A DNA stretch of 6,897 bases. Source: Bacteroidota bacterium (GTDB lineage: Bacteria > Bacteroidota > Bacteroidia > Bacteroidales > Prolixibacteraceae). Under the pieces are notes generated by a model. The model worked only from the letters and a program-made list of their open reading frames with translations, was not told the DNA's origin and did not search any database. The stretch covers positions 1 through 6,897 of the forward strand of contig JAUZOB010000177.1 in NCBI GenBank assembly GCA_030706665.1, in the 5' to 3' direction. Shown in pieces: positions 5,993 through 6,897 of this stretch. How positions within the stretch are numbered: the first letter of the stretch is position 1; every line of letters begins with the position of its first letter. Made by a program: the position numbers and the translations under genes.

Positions 5993-6897
5993 TTATTTGT
6001 GATGCATTTTATCTTCTTTTTCTTCTTTTAATTCCTTAGTCAGGGCGGTAATGCCGGCAATACTGCCTAACTGCATGGTTTCGACAGCCGTACTGGGTAC
6101 TACGACAATTGTAGCGTTCTGTTTTAATCCTTCATAAAGCATATTCATGGCCCTTAGATGAAAAGCAGTAGGGTCGTTTGTATAGGTCTTTGCAGCTTCG
6201 GCAAACTTTTCAGCAACCTGTCGCTCGGAGTCCCCCAGAATAACACGCGCCTGACGTTCCCTTTCGGCCTGTGCCTGCATCGACATTGCGTCTTCTAAGC
6301 CGGATGGAATCAGTACATCTTTTAATTCAACCGAAATAACATTGATACCCCATGGTTCGGTCCGTTCATCAATGATTCGTTGAAGTTCTCTGCTGATTTT
6401 TTCTCTTCCTTCCAACATGTCCGAAAGCATCGTTTTTCCGATTACATCGCGAAGGGCAGTCTGAGACGCCCAGCTGATGGCACCCGAATAGTCAGCCACA
6501 TCGAGTGCTGCCTTTTTCGGATCTACCACTTTCCAGAAAAGGACTGCATCTACATCAACCGGAACCGTATCCTTGGTCAGTGTTTTTTCGGCTTTAAAAG
6601 AGGTTGTAATAACCCGGATGTCAATCCAGTAAGCGACTACGTCAATAATCGGGATGATAAAGAATATCCCAGGTCCCCTTAATGCTTTAAATTTACCCAA
6701 TCGTAATATGACGGCTCTTTCCCACTGATCCGCAATTTTTATTGCTGATGCTATGATCATTGCCAGGAAGAAGGAACCGATCCCGATAAATCCGCTTGCC
6801 GCATAATCGAAATCCAGATACATCAGGTAAGCAAAGATGATACCTAATCCGAAGACTATGAAGAATATCAGTGTTGCAAAAGCGTTGTATCTTCTCA
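5993..6897 (-). CDS. Slipin: SPFH/Band 7 stomatin-like membrane protein (5' end cut by window edge)
   Basis: This is a membrane-anchored SPFH protein of the prokaryotic stomatin (slipin) group, which forms large rings or microdomains in the inner membrane and often partners NfeD-type proteins or proteases. The frame stays open upstream of the ATG at 6823 to the window edge. The extra 24 residues, RRYNAFATLIFFIVFGLGII then FAYL, form a membrane segment typical of the family, so the true start lies beyond the edge. Counting from M6823, a second membrane segment is at 10-28. The Band 7 domain runs from about 30 to 190, with ADQWERAVILRLGKF 31-45, KDTVPVDVDAVLFWKV 84-99 and WASQTALRDVIGKTMLSDML 118-137. 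A charged helical stretch with QAQAERERQARVILGDSERQ is at 183-202, then VVVPSTAVETMQLG at 240-253 and a charged tail ending in MHHK. No NfeD gene is visible; an upstream partner cannot be excluded. Confidence 0.95.
   Translation of the reverse strand, partial: RRYNAFATLIFFIVFGLGIIFAYLMYLDFDYAASGFIGIGSFFLAMIIASAIKIADQWERAVILRLGKFKALRGPGIFFIIPIIDVVAYWIDIRVITTSFKAEKTLTKDTVPVDVDAVLFWKVVDPKKAALDVADYSGAISWASQTALRDVIGKTMLSDMLEGREKISRELQRIIDERTEPWGINVISVELKDVLIPSGLEDAMSMQAQAERERQARVILGDSERQVAEKFAEAAKTYTNDPTAFHLRAMNMLYEGLKQNATIVVVPSTAVETMQLGSIAGITALTKELKEEKEDKMHHK

Noticed and set aside
6380..6682. Plus-strand frame of 100 codons
   Set aside because: It is antisense to the conserved Band 7 domain of the slipin.

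Overview
The window looks like part of a Bacteroidota chromosome, probably class Bacteroidia. The evidence is a lipid-free secreted protein that joins macroglobulin-like (MG2) domains to a SusC-type TonB plug without a barrel, the absence of Shine-Dalgarno sequences before the starts, and one good TAnnTTTG -7 promoter element. Genus cannot be told from the sequence. I see no phage, insertion sequence, CRISPR array, tRNA or rRNA.

All five genes lie on the minus strand, so transcription runs from the right edge to the left. In that order they are: a stomatin-like SPFH/slipin membrane protein (5993-6897, 5' end cut by the window edge), a GlsB/YeaQ/YmgE small membrane protein (5635-5886), an 826-residue secreted MG2/plug protein (2808-5288), an MFS exporter (1101-2384), and an RhlE-like DEAD-box RNA helicase (1-982, 3' end cut by the window edge). 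Strong hairpin terminators follow the slipin gene (5931-5969) and the MG2/plug gene (2748-2790). The genes are therefore probably several separate units rather than one operon. The MFS and helicase genes are 118 bases apart, with a promoter candidate between them.

Three gene-free stretches carry structure. The 346 bases before the MG2/plug gene hold four hairpins or palindromes. The 423 bases before the MFS gene hold a terminator, a 15-base palindrome and a three-copy repeat that could pair in competing ways. The 118 bases before the helicase hold a -7 element inside an inverted repeat, a second inverted repeat and a possible 10-residue leader peptide that overlaps the helicase start.

The slipin and GlsB proteins are both envelope proteins, the latter of a family linked to stress. 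The MG2/plug protein is predicted to be exported. The MFS protein is an inner-membrane exporter and the helicase acts on RNA in the cytoplasm. No shared pathway is evident. The gene set belongs to known families, and I found no convincing new multi-gene system. The most open biological question is the role of the barrel-less plug protein.
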